From NCBI RefSeq assembly GCF_037392515.1, contig NC_090280.1:16742001-16806000 (forward strand): a DNA stretch of 64,000 bases. Reading direction: 5' to 3'. Origin of the DNA: Haliotis asinina. Taxonomy: Eukaryota; Mollusca; Gastropoda; Lepetellida; Haliotidae. This document shows, one piece after another, positions 1-9,745 of the stretch (the stretch's first letter is position 1; each line of letters starts with the position of its first letter). The notes beneath the pieces were generated by a model. That model saw only the letters and a list, made by a program, of their open reading frames with translations, was not told the DNA's origin and did not search any database. Position numbers and translations under genes: made by a program.

Positions 1-2265
1 TCGGGTAACTTTCCTCCGTCATGGCGTGACGCCATAGTAGTACCAATACCTAAACCTGGACGTGATCATACGGATCCATCCAATTATCGTCCGATTTCAT
101 TAACAAGCTGTGTTTGCAAGACCATGGAACGCATGATAAATAATCGACTTGTTTGGTACTTGGAAACTAATAACCTTATCACAGATATACAATGTGGTTT
201 CCGCAAAAACAGAAGTACTGTCGATCACTTAGTGCGTTTAGAATCATTTGTAAAAAACGCACTGATTAACAAACAACATGCTGTGTCTATCTTTTTTGAT
301 CTTGAAAAAGCATATGACACTACTTGGAAATATGGCATTTTACGAGATTTACATGACTTCGGGTTGCGAGGTCGTTTGCCTGAATTTATTGCCAAGTTTT
401 TAAATAACAGACAATTCCAGGTCCGCGTGGGCTCTACCCTGTCTGATCATTACAATCAGGATCAGGGTGTTCCACAAGGCAGTATTTTGTCAGTCACTCT
501 TTTTAGCATCAAGATCAACAGTTTATCAAAAGTTTTAAACGATTCAATTGATGGATCGTTATTTGTGGATGATTTTAATATTTCTTGTCGTGGTAAAAAT
601 ATGCATACCATTGAACGGCAATTGCAGTTGTGTTTAAACAGGATTAATAAATGGTGTCTTGAAAACGGCTTTAAATTTTCTAAATCGAAAACTAACTGCA
701 TACATTTTTGTCGAAAATACAAACCACATAAAGACCCTGAACTGTCTCTAGATGGGACGCCGATTAAAGTTGTGAAGGAAGCCAAATTCTTGGGTCTAAT
801 CTTTGATTCACATTTAACTTTTTTACCACATATTAAATCACTTAAAAGTAAATGCCTGAAAGCACTTGACTTGTTGAAAGTTGTTTCAAATTCAAAATGG
901 GGAGGGGATCAAGCTACCCTTCTCCATCTCTATCGATCACTAGTTCGTTCTAAACTTGATTATGGCTCAATCGTTTACGGGGGAGCCTGCAAAAGCAATC
1001 TTAAACTTCTTGATCCTGTCCATCATCAAGGTCTGAGGCTTTGTCTTGGATCTTTTAGAACTTCACCTATTGACAGTCTCTATGTTGAGGCTGATGAACC
1101 TTCTCTTGAGCAGCGACGTATAAAGTTAGCTTTACAATACATTACTAAATTATACTCTAACCATTCTAACCCTGCATATAACTGTGTTTTCAATCCCCTT
1201 TATGAGGATTTATACAACAAAAAGTCTTCTCTTGTCCCGCCTCTGGGACATAGAATTAAACCCTTTCTTTCTGCTGCTGGGATTCAGCTGGAAAAGATAG
1301 CTCCCTCCCGTCTTCTTTCTTCTCCTCCCTGGCAGTTGGTCAGGCCTCAAGTAGACCTAACATTGACCACATTTAAAAAATCAGAGACTAATGAATTACA
1401 ATATAAGCAAGAATATAATCAATTAAAACATAAATATAGCAACTATAAATCCTTATTTACAGATGGATCCAAGGATGGTGGCGCTGTGGCTTGTGCCACT
1501 GTCATTGGATCCAGAACAATATCTTCTAGATTACCAGATAGTAGTTCTATTTTTACAGCTGAAGCTAACGCCATATTAACAGCTCTTAAATATATTCAAA
1601 GACACCCTAAACGTAAACAATATATAATCTATTCAGACTCTCTTTCTTGTCTCCAGGCGATTAAAAATTTATCATGTAAACATCCACTTTTAATTGACAT
1701 TATTGAATTGTATAATAATCTTGCTACTGGCCAATACGACATCGTCTTCTGTTGGTTACCCAGCCACGTGGGTATTTCCGGTAACGCAATGGCTGATCTT
1801 GCTGCCAAGGCAGCTCTTAACAAATCTGTGACACCACTTCTTATTCCTTACACTGATTACAAAGCTAGCATTAGAACTTACATCCGTGATCTGATGCAGA
1901 AGAAGTGGGACACCCAAGTAGGTATAAATAAATTACATGAAATAAAACCGTATATTGGTTACACCTACTTGGGCTGTCAGTCCAGATTTGAAGAGGTTAT
2001 TTTAAGACGATGTCGTATTGGCCACACACGATATACTCATGCATACCTATTGAAAGGTGAGGATCCTCCGTTTTGTATCCCTTGTGATGAGAGAGTCACA
2101 GTCAAGCATATCCTGCTTGACTGTGTTGAATTCTCCATCACAAGGGATAAGTATTATACAGTTAAAACAATGAAGGATCTTTTTACCAGTGTTGGGTCTC
2201 ATTTAATTATTGGTTTTTTAAACGAAATTGATTTTTTGGTTGAATTTGGAAAACCTTTCGTGTAA
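1..2265 (+). CDS. LINE ORF2, C-terminal part (RT, RNase H, His/Cys motif), copy A
   Basis: The frame is open from base 1; the first ATG at 124 is internal, because upstream codons match the RT of other copies. The protein copies LINE RNA into DNA at a nicked target. Visible RT motifs are the QGVPQGSILS block (near 463) and the catalytic FVDD (562-573). An RNase H domain follows, with candidate acidic residues D at 1462 (FTDGSKDGG), E at 1561 (TAEANA), D at 1636 (YSDSLSC) and D at 1795 (GNAMAD). The end carries a C-terminal motif of the H-x-H/C-x2-C/H-x-C type (CRIGHTRYTH, CIPC, KHILLDC; about 2009-2124), as seen in I/Jockey-type ORF2 proteins. No frameshift or stop is present, so this part looks functional. 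The endonuclease domain is outside the window. Confidence 0.93.
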   Translation, partial: SGNFPPSWRDAIVVPIPKPGRDHTDPSNYRPISLTSCVCKTMERMINNRLVWYLETNNLITDIQCGFRKNRSTVDHLVRLESFVKNALINKQHAVSIFFDLEKAYDTTWKYGILRDLHDFGLRGRLPEFIAKFLNNRQFQVRVGSTLSDHYNQDQGVPQGSILSVTLFSIKINSLSKVLNDSIDGSLFVDDFNISCRGKNMHTIERQLQLCLNRINKWCLENGFKFSKSKTNCIHFCRKYKPHKDPELSLDGTPIKVVKEAKFLGLIFDSHLTFLPHIKSLKSKCLKALDLLKVVSNSKWGGDQATLLHLYRSLVRSKLDYGSIVYGGACKSNLKLLDPVHHQGLRLCLGSFRTSPIDSLYVEADEPSLEQRRIKLALQYITKLYSNHSNPAYNCVFNPLYEDLYNKKSSLVPPLGHRIKPFLSAAGIQLEKIAPSRLLSSPPWQLVRPQVDLTLTTFKKSETNELQYKQEYNQLKHKYSNYKSLFTDGSKDGGAVACATVIGSRTISSRLPDSSSIFTAEANAILTALKYIQRHPKRKQYIIYSDSLSCLQAIKNLSCKHPLLIDIIELYNNLATGQYDIVFCWLPSHVGISGNAMADLAAKAALNKSVTPLLIPYTDYKASIRTYIRDLMQKKWDTQVGINKLHEIKPYIGYTYLGCQSRFEEVILRRCRIGHTRYTHAYLLKGEDPPFCIPCDERVTVKHILLDCVEFSITRDKYYTVKTMKDLFTSVGSHLIIGFLNEIDFLVEFGKPFV

Positions 2266-2802
2266 ATAGATGTATTTTAATTATTGGAAGTTTGGATTAG
2301 TAACTTGAATTGTTGGTGGCTGTACCCTCAAAGGGGGTTGAAGTATTGTAAAATTATTGTCCTCCTGAGAGGGTACGTAAGTCCAAAAGCATTCACAGTC
2401 AATTTAAACGTTCCATTGTTCTTAATCGTAGTATTTGTGTATTTTTAACTTTTGGCTAGATTTGTCTAAATTGCTAACAGCTGAGGGGATGATGTAAATC
2501 CAACTAGGGTCCATGCAGGTAGCAAAGGCACTGTAAGTCCCCATGGTCCCTAGTATGGTGATCTACCTTCGGTTGTTGACAATCTATAGCCTGATTTTAT
2601 ATTGTATTGTCCGAATAGTGATATTAGTTTTAACTTTCCACACTAGTTTTAATTCAAACTGTGATATTCTAGTTGTTTTACTGTCCTTCGTTGGCAGGGT
2701 CTTATACTATACATATATTTCATTTCAGAATTAAATGTTCTCGTCACGATATGGCTGAGACATTGCCGATGTGACGTTAAATATTAACTCACTCACTCAC
2801 TC
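2266..2802 (+). other. LINE 3' UTR with conserved hairpin and ACTC tail (reference copy A)
   Basis: This 537-nt 3' UTR recurs after every ORF2 end in the window (11161-11714, 12759-13294, 19971-20511, 41859-42399, 42610-43160, 53094-53637, 56157-56541). An 8-bp inverted repeat, GTACCCTC (2322-2329) with GAGGGTAC (2369-2376), encloses a second pairing, AGGGGG with CCTCCT, giving a two-tier stem-loop. The last about 60 nt (from GTTCTCGTCACGATATGG to the ACTC tail) resemble the 3' end of the SINEs here, and are the likely recognition signal for the ORF2 protein. Shadow ORFs inside are not genes. Confidence 0.85.
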
Positions 2803-5800
2803 TAATGCTGGCTTTATAATCTGAGTATGGAATAAGAAGTGGTGTCACAGATTTGTTGAGTGCTGCCTTGGCAGCAAGATCGGCCATTGCGTTACCGGAA
2901 ATACCTACGTGGCTGGGTAACCAACATAAGACGATGTCGTATTGGCCAGTGGCAAGATTATTATACAATTCAATAATTTCTATTAAAAGTGGATGTTTAC
3001 AAGATATATTTTTAATAGCCTGAAGGCAAGAAAGAGAGTCGGAATATATTATATATTGTTTACGTTTAGGGTGTCTTTGAATATATTTAAGAGCTGTTAG
3101 TATGGCGTTAGCTTCAGCTGTAAAAATAGAACTGTTATCTGGTAATCGAGAAGATATTGTTCTGGATCCAATGACAGTGGCACAAGCCACTGCACCACCA
3201 TCCTTGGACCCATCTGTAAATAAGGATTTATAATTGCTATATTTATGTTTCATTTGATTATATTCTTGTTTATACTGTAATTCATTCGTTTCTGATTTTT
3301 TAAAAGTCGTTAATGTTAAGTCAACTTGTGGCCTAACCAACTGCCAAGGAGGAGAAGAAAGAAGACGGGAAGGAGCTATGTTTTCCAGCTCAATACTGGC
3401 AGCAGAAATAAGTGGTTTTATTCTTAAACCAAGAGGCGGAACAAGAGAAGATTTCTTTTTGTATAAATCCTCATACAGGGGATTGAAAACACAGTTATAT
3501 GCAGGGTTAGACTCATTTGAATATAGTTTTGTTACATACTGTAAAGCTAATTTTATACGTCGCTGCTCAAGAGATGGTTCGTCAGCCTCGACATACAGGC
3601 TGTCAACAGGTGAAGTTCTAAAGGAGCCAAGACAAAGTCTTAGACCTTGATGATGGACTGAATCTAATAGTTTTAAGTTGCTTTTGCAGGCTCCACCATA
3701 AACAATGGAGCCATAATCGAGTTTCGAACGCACGAGAGAACGATATAGATGGAGAAGGGTAGTTTGATCCCCTCCCCATTTTGAATTTGAAACCACTTTC
3801 AACAAGTCAAGTGCTTTCAGGCATTTAGTTTTAAGTGATTTAATATGCGGTAAAAACGTTAAGTGTGAGTCAAAAATGAGACCCGAGAACTTAGCTTCCT
3901 TCACAACTTTAATTGGTGTGCCATCTAGAGAAAGTTCAGGGTCTTTATGTGGTTTATATTTACGACAAAAATGTATACAATTAGTTTTCGATTTATAAAA
4001 TTTAAAGCCGTTTTCTAGACACCATTTATTAATCTTGTTTAAACACAACTGTAGTTGTCGTTCAATGGTATTCATATTTTTACCACGACAAGAAATATTA
4101 AAATCATCCACAAATAACGATCCATCAATTGAATCGTTTAAAACTTTTGATAAACTGTTTATCTTTATACTAAAAAGTGTGACTGACAAAATACTGCCCT
4201 GTGGAACTCCCTGATCCTGATTGTAATGATCAGACAGGGTAGAGCCCACACGGACCTGGAATTGTCTGTCATTTAAAAAGTTGGCAATAAATTCAGGCAA
4301 ACGACCTGGCAACCCGAAGTCATGTAAATCTCGTAAAATGCCATATTTCCAAGTAGTCTCATATGCTTTTTCAAGATCAAAAAAGATAGACACAGCGTGT
4401 TGTTTGTTAATCAGTGCGTTTTTAACAATTGATTCTAAACGCACTAAGTGATCGACAGTACTTCTGTTTTTCCGGAAACCACATTGTATATTTGTGATAA
4501 GGTTATTAGTTTCCAAATACCAAACAAGTCGATTATTTATCATGCGTTCCATGGTCTTGCAAACACAGCTTGTTAATGAAATCGGACGATAATTGGACGG
4601 ATCCGTATGATCACGTCCAGGTTTAGGTATTGGTACTACTATGGCGTCACGCCATGACGGAGGAAAGTTACCCGATGTCCAAATATCATCAAAAATATTT
4701 AGGAGAGTTTCTAGGCAGGATTCTGGTAAGTGCTTCAGGAGTTGATAATGAATGTTATCAGCTCCTGTAGCAGTGTCATGAGCTTGATCAAGAGCAGTAT
4801 GGAGTTCATGAATAGAAAACGTTTCATTATAATCTTCCCCATTATCAGAATTGAAATTAATAGTTTTCTTTTCTTGTTGTTTTTGATATTGCTGAAATTT
4901 AGGTAGATAATTAGAAGAGGAAGAATGTTTAGCGAGAGTTTCGCCCAGTTTATTTGCGATATCTTTTTTATCAGTAAGTAACTGATCTCCATGTTTAAGA
5001 TGATGGACAGTAGATTTAGTACCTTTACCTTTAATTTTCTGGACCATGTTCCATACCTTGGACATAGGTGTCCGAGAATTTATTTTAGATACATAATTTT
5101 GCCAAGATTGGCGTTTGTTCTGTTTAAAAGTACGCCGTGCTTTAGCATTTAAAATCTTAAATTTATTTAAATTATGCACCATAGGATGGCGACGGAAATA
5201 ATGTTCTGCTTTTTTCCTTGCCTTCCTAGCTTGTTTGCATTCATCGCTGAACCATGGTTTTCGAATATGTGGAACTGCAGAGGACTTTGGTATACATTCA
5301 TCAGCTATAGATTTCAGTTCATCAGAAAAGCATTTGATAGCGTCAGGAACAGTAATAAAATATTCAGGTTGAAGCTTCGCAGCACACAGCGTTTCATATA
5401 AAGGCCAATCAGCCTTTTTAAAATTCCATCTTGTTGATGGGGGCACATCAGATGGTGTTGTAGATTTTAGTATAGTAGGAAAATGGTCACTTCCACACAG
5501 GTCATTGTGGACTGACCATTCAAATTCGTTTAGTAAGTTGGAGTCAGTTAGTGACAAATCAAGAGCTGTATATGTTCCTGTGCCAGGATGTAAATATGTA
5601 TTTGTACCATCATTGTATATACATAAATTATTATTCGAGATGAAATCTTCCAGAACCTGACCTTTTGTGTTTGTGGTCACACCACCCCAAAGAGGATTGT
5701 GTCCATTTAAATCACCCGTGAGTATACATGGTTTGGGTAATTGATCATAGAGAGTTTGTAGATCAGCCTGGAGAAGAGTCGATGAAGGTGGAATGTACAA

Positions 5801-6108
5801 TGAACACAAAGTAAGAGTAACGTGCAAAGTAATTCGCACTGCAACTGCTTGAAGATTAGTTTTGAGAGTCACAGGGCTATGGATAACATCATGCCTTACA
5901 AGGATTGACGATCCTCCTGTGGCTTTATCGCCTGGTGGAGAAAAAGAATGAGACGCATTATAGTGACGAAGATTAAAATTATCCATCTGTTTTAAATATG
6001 TTTCTTGCAAGCAGAATGCTGCAGGTTTAAAGTCTTGGACTAACAGGTGTGGTTCATTCAGATTTGTCTTCAGTCCTCTGCAGTTCCATTGAATTATATG
6101 TGAAGAAA
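2803..6108 (-). CDS. LINE ORF2 (endonuclease, RT, RNase H), 3' truncated, copy B
   Basis: This is one open frame of about 1,100 codons. Endonuclease motifs run in order: QWNCRGL, the LQET box with its metal-binding Glu, TGGSSILVR, CSLYIPPS, the GDLNGHNPLWG box and GSDHFPT. RT (QGVPQGSILS, FVDDFN) and RNase H (FTDGSKDGG, TAEANA, YSDSLSC, GNAMAD) follow. The last three sense codons (VSE) are read from A's tail, and the C-terminal His/Cys motif is lost. No in-frame ATG precedes QWNCRGL. The first downstream ATG (near 5986) would remove the start of the endonuclease, while the frame is open back into the end of ORF1 in the -1 register. ORF2 therefore probably starts without AUG or by -1 frameshift. 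The start given is the first base after the ORF1 stop. Confidence 0.88.
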
Positions 6109-7452
6109 TTATTTCTTCGGAGGGTTTATTAGGGATCTGCCCCTTGTTTTCCTTGAGGGCGACAAGCTATGTGCCCTAATTTGGATGTTTTCAGACACAT
6201 CCATGTCCTCTAAAGATCCGAACTTATTATAAAGTTGGACTTTGTCATTCGAACCCTTTGAGGCTCTGCTACTTTGACATTTTTGTAAGTCATTTCTGGT
6301 TTTGATTTTAGTTTTAGTAAGATGTTTCCCACTATTTTGAGATTCATGTTTCGCTATGGATCGTGATGATGATGACGATGACGGTTCCTGAGACGACCGT
6401 GACTGAACTTGAACTAGTGTTTTTGGAAGGGATTCAGTAATGTGAATGGACTCAGCAGTCTGAGTGGACTGATTTGGTGAATATACTTCAGGTTTTTCTG
6501 TATCCACCCATGTCAGATCAGTTTGACACAGTGTTGATGAAGTGGACACGGCTGTTATGTGGCTGATAGTGGAGGGTGCTCTCGTAATTGAGGCATAAGA
6601 TGCAACAGCGTCTGGTGTCGAAACAAGTTTCTTAGCTTCAGCAAAACTGATATTCTGTGTAAATTTAATTTTGTTCATCTCCATTTGTTGCTTCCAGATT
6701 GGACATTGTTTAGAAAAAGCAGAATGTGTCCCAGAGCAGTTGACGCATTTTTTAAGAGTGTTATTGCAGTCCTCAGTAACATGAGTTTTCTCACTACAAT
6801 GAGCGCATGTTACTGAGTTAGTACAGTTAGTGGCACCGTGCCCGTACCTTTGGCATTTGAAGCATCGCAGTGGATTGGGAATGTAAGTATCAACACTGAT
6901 ATTACAATATCCTGCTCTTACTGATTTTGGTATACTTGGAGAAGCGAAGTGGAAGAGATATGTGTTAGTTGGTTTTGTTTCTGAGTTTATCCGGGTTGTA
7001 AATCTTTTAACGAAAGTAACCCCTTGATCTTTCATTTCTGATACGATATCAAATTCAGTCATATCAGCGAACAATTGATCTCGGTCTCTGACAATCCGTT
7101 TGCTCGTATTCAGAGTCCTGTGTGGAGTAACTGCGACCTGAACTCCAACAAACAGCTCAGTTGACAACGGGTTGGTTGATTGCTGTCTCCTGCTACATTC
7201 TACAAGTAGGGAACCTGAACGCAGTCGTCTGATATTTCGTACCTCGCCTGCGATACCCTGTATACCTTTTGATACCGCAAACGGGTTTAATTTGATAGGT
7301 GACTTGTCAAGTGTCTCGATCACTAGGAATCGTGGCCAGTATTCCACGGTCGGATTGGACGGTCGTAGTTCATCATCATCATTGTCAAGTTGACGCTTGT
7401 TTCTTTTAATGGGGGTTGTGTAAGCCATAGCTAGTTTAATATGGTTCATCAT
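6109..7452 (-). CDS. LINE ORF1 RNA-binding protein with three zinc knuckles, copy B
   Basis: The 447-aa frame is counted from the tandem ATGs at 7452/7449, which match the start region of copies E and N; a third ATG (MAYTTP) is eight codons downstream of the first. The N-terminal half has a conserved WPRFLVIET...LNPFAVSKGIQGIAGE...LRSGSLLVEC block (residues 39-86), compatible with an RRM/PRE_C2HC-type RNA-binding fold. Three Cys/His knuckles follow at 197-210 (CFKCQRYGHGATNC), 216-229 (CAHCSEKTHVTEDC) and 236-250 (CVNCSGTHSAFSKQC). The tail is Ser/Gln-rich and ends SPSRKTRGRSLINPPKK. Its likely role is coating the LINE RNA in the ribonucleoprotein. No lesions are seen. Confidence 0.88.
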   Translation of the reverse strand: MMNHIKLAMAYTTPIKRNKRQLDNDDDELRPSNPTVEYWPRFLVIETLDKSPIKLNPFAVSKGIQGIAGEVRNIRRLRSGSLLVECSRRQQSTNPLSTELFVGVQVAVTPHRTLNTSKRIVRDRDQLFADMTEFDIVSEMKDQGVTFVKRFTTRINSETKPTNTYLFHFASPSIPKSVRAGYCNISVDTYIPNPLRCFKCQRYGHGATNCTNSVTCAHCSEKTHVTEDCNNTLKKCVNCSGTHSAFSKQCPIWKQQMEMNKIKFTQNISFAEAKKLVSTPDAVASYASITRAPSTISHITAVSTSSTLCQTDLTWVDTEKPEVYSPNQSTQTAESIHITESLPKTLVQVQSRSSQEPSSSSSSRSIAKHESQNSGKHLTKTKIKTRNDLQKCQSSRASKGSNDKVQLYNKFGSLEDMDVSENIQIRAHSLSPSRKTRGRSLINPPKK

Positions 7453-8019
7453 CTGAGCTCCCCACCCACCACGGAGTATCACACGGACAATGCTAAAAAC
7501 AAGTGGGCCTCCGACTTGCAGCACCAAGGATACTCAGATGATATACTCCAGCAGAAGAATTATAAATAATTGATCTACCAGATTGGCCCATGAGCCACCG
7601 CCTTCTGGGCATTAAGACTCTAGGCAAAATATGTATTTGTTAAAGCTTTAAATCAATAGAAATTTAGTGAAGTATTTGATCAATACCTTTATCAGGATCA
7701 TTTATTTAAATCAAAACTGTGCAATATCAAATACAATGCACATGGGCTTGGCATGACCAGCCGATTGGTTGAACCGGGCCCATTCAACCACCCGTCTAGG
7801 CGAAGTCAGGGCCAAAGTGGTGTATTGAGCAACAGGAACACGGTTACAGGCCCCTATTGCCCTCAACCACCAGGATCCCTTTCTCCGCCGACACAGGGCC
7901 GCAACCCACGGCAAACGGGTTGGTGGACCAAATATTCCCCCGGGTCCACTACGGGGGTGATGGCGAGCTCTTGGCGTTACCCAGCACCCACCACGAGGAG
8001 GTGGCTCGCCACGGGTGCC
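7453..8019 (-). promoter_or_regulatory. LINE 5' UTR (internal promoter region), copy B
   Basis: This segment is shared by copies E (18002-18566), H (25466-26095), K (30915-31553), L, N and O. Landmarks in sense orientation are the 5' terminus GGCACCCGTGG, a small GCCACC...GGTGGG hairpin, CACCAACCCGTTTGCCGTGG, ATCGGCTGGTCATGCCAAGC, and GCCAGAAGGCGGTGGCTCAT followed by GGGCCAAT. Several copies retain exactly this 5' terminus, consistent with transcription from an internal promoter. No canonical TATA box is evident. Short ORFs here are shadows. Confidence 0.7.
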
Positions 8020-8072
8020 AAAATAAAAAATATGCTACGTTTACAACTTAGTTTACAACTGTAGTTTAGTGA
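8020..8072. other. Short unassigned filler between copies B and C
   Basis: These 53 bases lie between the 5' end of B and the first recognisable ORF2 fragment of C. They contain a short internal echo (TTTACAACTTAG / TTTACAACTGTAG). I recognise nothing else in them. Confidence 0.4.
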
Positions 8073-9745
8073 CCTCGACGTAGAGACTGTCAATAGGGGA
8101 AGTTCGGAAGGTTCCAAAACAAAATCTTAGACCTTGGTGGTGGACAGCATCTAATAGTTGCAGGTTGCTGTTACATGCTCCACCATATACAATAAAGCCA
8201 TAATCAAGTTTCGAGCGGACGGGAGATCTGTATAAGTGTAGGAGGGTAGTTTGATGTCCTCCCCACTTTGAATCCCCACTTACCGAAACTACTTTCAGTA
8301 AGCCAAGTGCCTTCAGGCATTTATTTTTTAAGTATTTAATGTCTGGTAGGAAAATCAGATGAGAATCAAAAATAAGTCCTCAGAACTTGGCTTCCTTTAG
8401 AACTTTGATGGGTGTGCCATTTAAACATAATTCTCGGTCCCTATGCGGTTTATAGTTTCTGCAAAAAATGTGCACATTGTGTTTTGGATATGGTATGCAT
8501 ATTTTTACCACGACAAGAAACATTAAAATCATCCATGAAAAGTGATCCATCAATTGAATCATTTAAAACCTTGGACAGACTATTAATTTTAATACTAAAT
8601 AAAGTAACAGACAAAATACTCCCTTGTGGGACACCCTGATCCTGATCGTAAAGGTCAGACAGTGTTGAACCCACTTGGACTTGAAACTGCCTGTATTTTA
8701 AAAATTGTGAGATAAAAAGCCTCGACGTAGAGGCTCTCAGTGGGTGACGTTCGAAAGGAGACAAGACAAAGTCTTAGACCTTGATGGTGGACTGAATCTA
8801 AAACTTTAAGGTTACCTTTGCAGGCTCCACCATATACAATTGAGCCATAGTCAAGTTTAGAGCGGACAAGTCATCTATATAACTGAAGGAGAGTCGTCTG
8901 ATCCCCTCCCCACTTTGAATTGGATACAACTTTTAACAAATCGAGAGCCTTGAGGCATTTAGCTTTAAGAGATTTAATATGTGGCAGAAACGTTAAATTC
9001 CAATAAAAAGTAAGCCCCAGAACTTGGCCTCCTTTAACACCTTGATGGGAGACCCATTTAAGGTTAGCTCTGGGTCCTTATGAGGTTCATATTTACTACG
9101 AAAGTGTATATAATTAGTTTTGGCTTTAGAAAATTTAGATCCGTTTTCAAGACACCATTTATATTTTTCAATTAAACATAACTGCAGTTGTCCTTTAACA
9201 CTTTGATGGGAGAGCCTTTAAAGGTTAGCTCTGGGTTGCTGGATGTAGATACGTGTTCGAACCGTCGTTAAACATGCACAAGGCATTATTAGAAACAAAA
9301 TCTTCAAGAATTTTACCTTTATTGTTCGTATCGTTGCTTCCCCACAAAGGATTATGTCCGTTGAGATCTCTCGTTATAAGACAGTGTCTAGGCAATTGGG
9401 AATATAAATCCTGAAGTTCTGATAGCTGAAAAGTCGAGGATGGTGGTATGTACAAGGAACAGAGTGTGATCGTGACGTGTAAAGTTGATCGGACAGCAAC
9501 AGCCTGAAGTTTAGTTTTAAGAGGAACAGGGCTGTGAAGGATACCCTGTCTCACCAAAATCGAAGCTCCTCCGGCTGCTTTATCCCCCGGAGGTAAAAAA
9601 CAACAAACTTATCATCACGTTTAAGAAATGTTTCCTGTAGACTAAATGCTGATGGTTTTAAATCTTGAGCTAATACTTGGACTTCGTGAAAATTATTCCT
9701 AAGCCCTCTGCAATTCCACTGTACTACATTTGTAACGTTACTCAT
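8073..9745 (-). pseudogene. Broken LINE ORF2, copy C
   Basis: ORF2 starts at ATG 9745, which overlaps the ORF1 TGA as ATGA (MSNVTNVVQWNCRGL). A deletion soon after DDKF (near 9600) shifts frame. The endonuclease piece continues to about 9236, and the YLHPATG block is joined directly to an RT C-terminal segment. The FMDD catalytic segment (about 8530) differs from FVDD in other copies. Two RT C-terminal pieces end at the same ORF2 point (CCTCGACGTAGAG at 8072 and 8721). It cannot encode a working enzyme. Confidence 0.8.

Larger units (their letters stand above)
1..2802 (+). mobile_element. LINE copy A: 3' half, runs in from before the window
   Basis: This is a non-LTR retrotransposon copy on the plus strand. 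It is cut by the window start and ends in an (ACTC)n tail at about 2788-2802. It contains the C-terminal two-thirds of ORF2 followed by a 3' UTR. The open frame has no lesion, so the copy is young. Immediately after the tail, minus-strand copy B begins in the middle of its ORF2, so A most likely inserted into B in opposite orientation. The other part of B and the matching target duplication would then lie upstream of the window. Confidence 0.93.
2803..8019 (-). mobile_element. LINE copy B: 5' complete, interrupted in RNase H by copy A
   Basis: On the minus strand the element starts at 8019 with GGCACCCGTGGCGAGCC. It continues through a 5' UTR (8019-7453), ORF1 (7452-6109) and ORF2, and stops abruptly at 2803 where the tail of A begins. 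The break falls in ORF2 just after LIPYSDYKASIR. Both ORFs are otherwise uninterrupted, so B was probably active shortly before A landed in it. The first 1.87 kb of A and the last 1.87 kb of B are near-identical inverted copies separated by about 0.94 kb. Confidence 0.9.

Noticed and set aside
3378..3650. Antisense ORFs inside ORF2 (also 462-785, 14747-15079, 21878-22306 and others)
   Set aside because: They recur at the same antisense position in every LINE copy and show no domain; they are shadows of the coding strand.
7753..8064. ORFs in the 5' UTR as a third LINE protein
   Set aside because: Not conserved in frame between copies; the DNA is conserved in all three frames as expected for a UTR.
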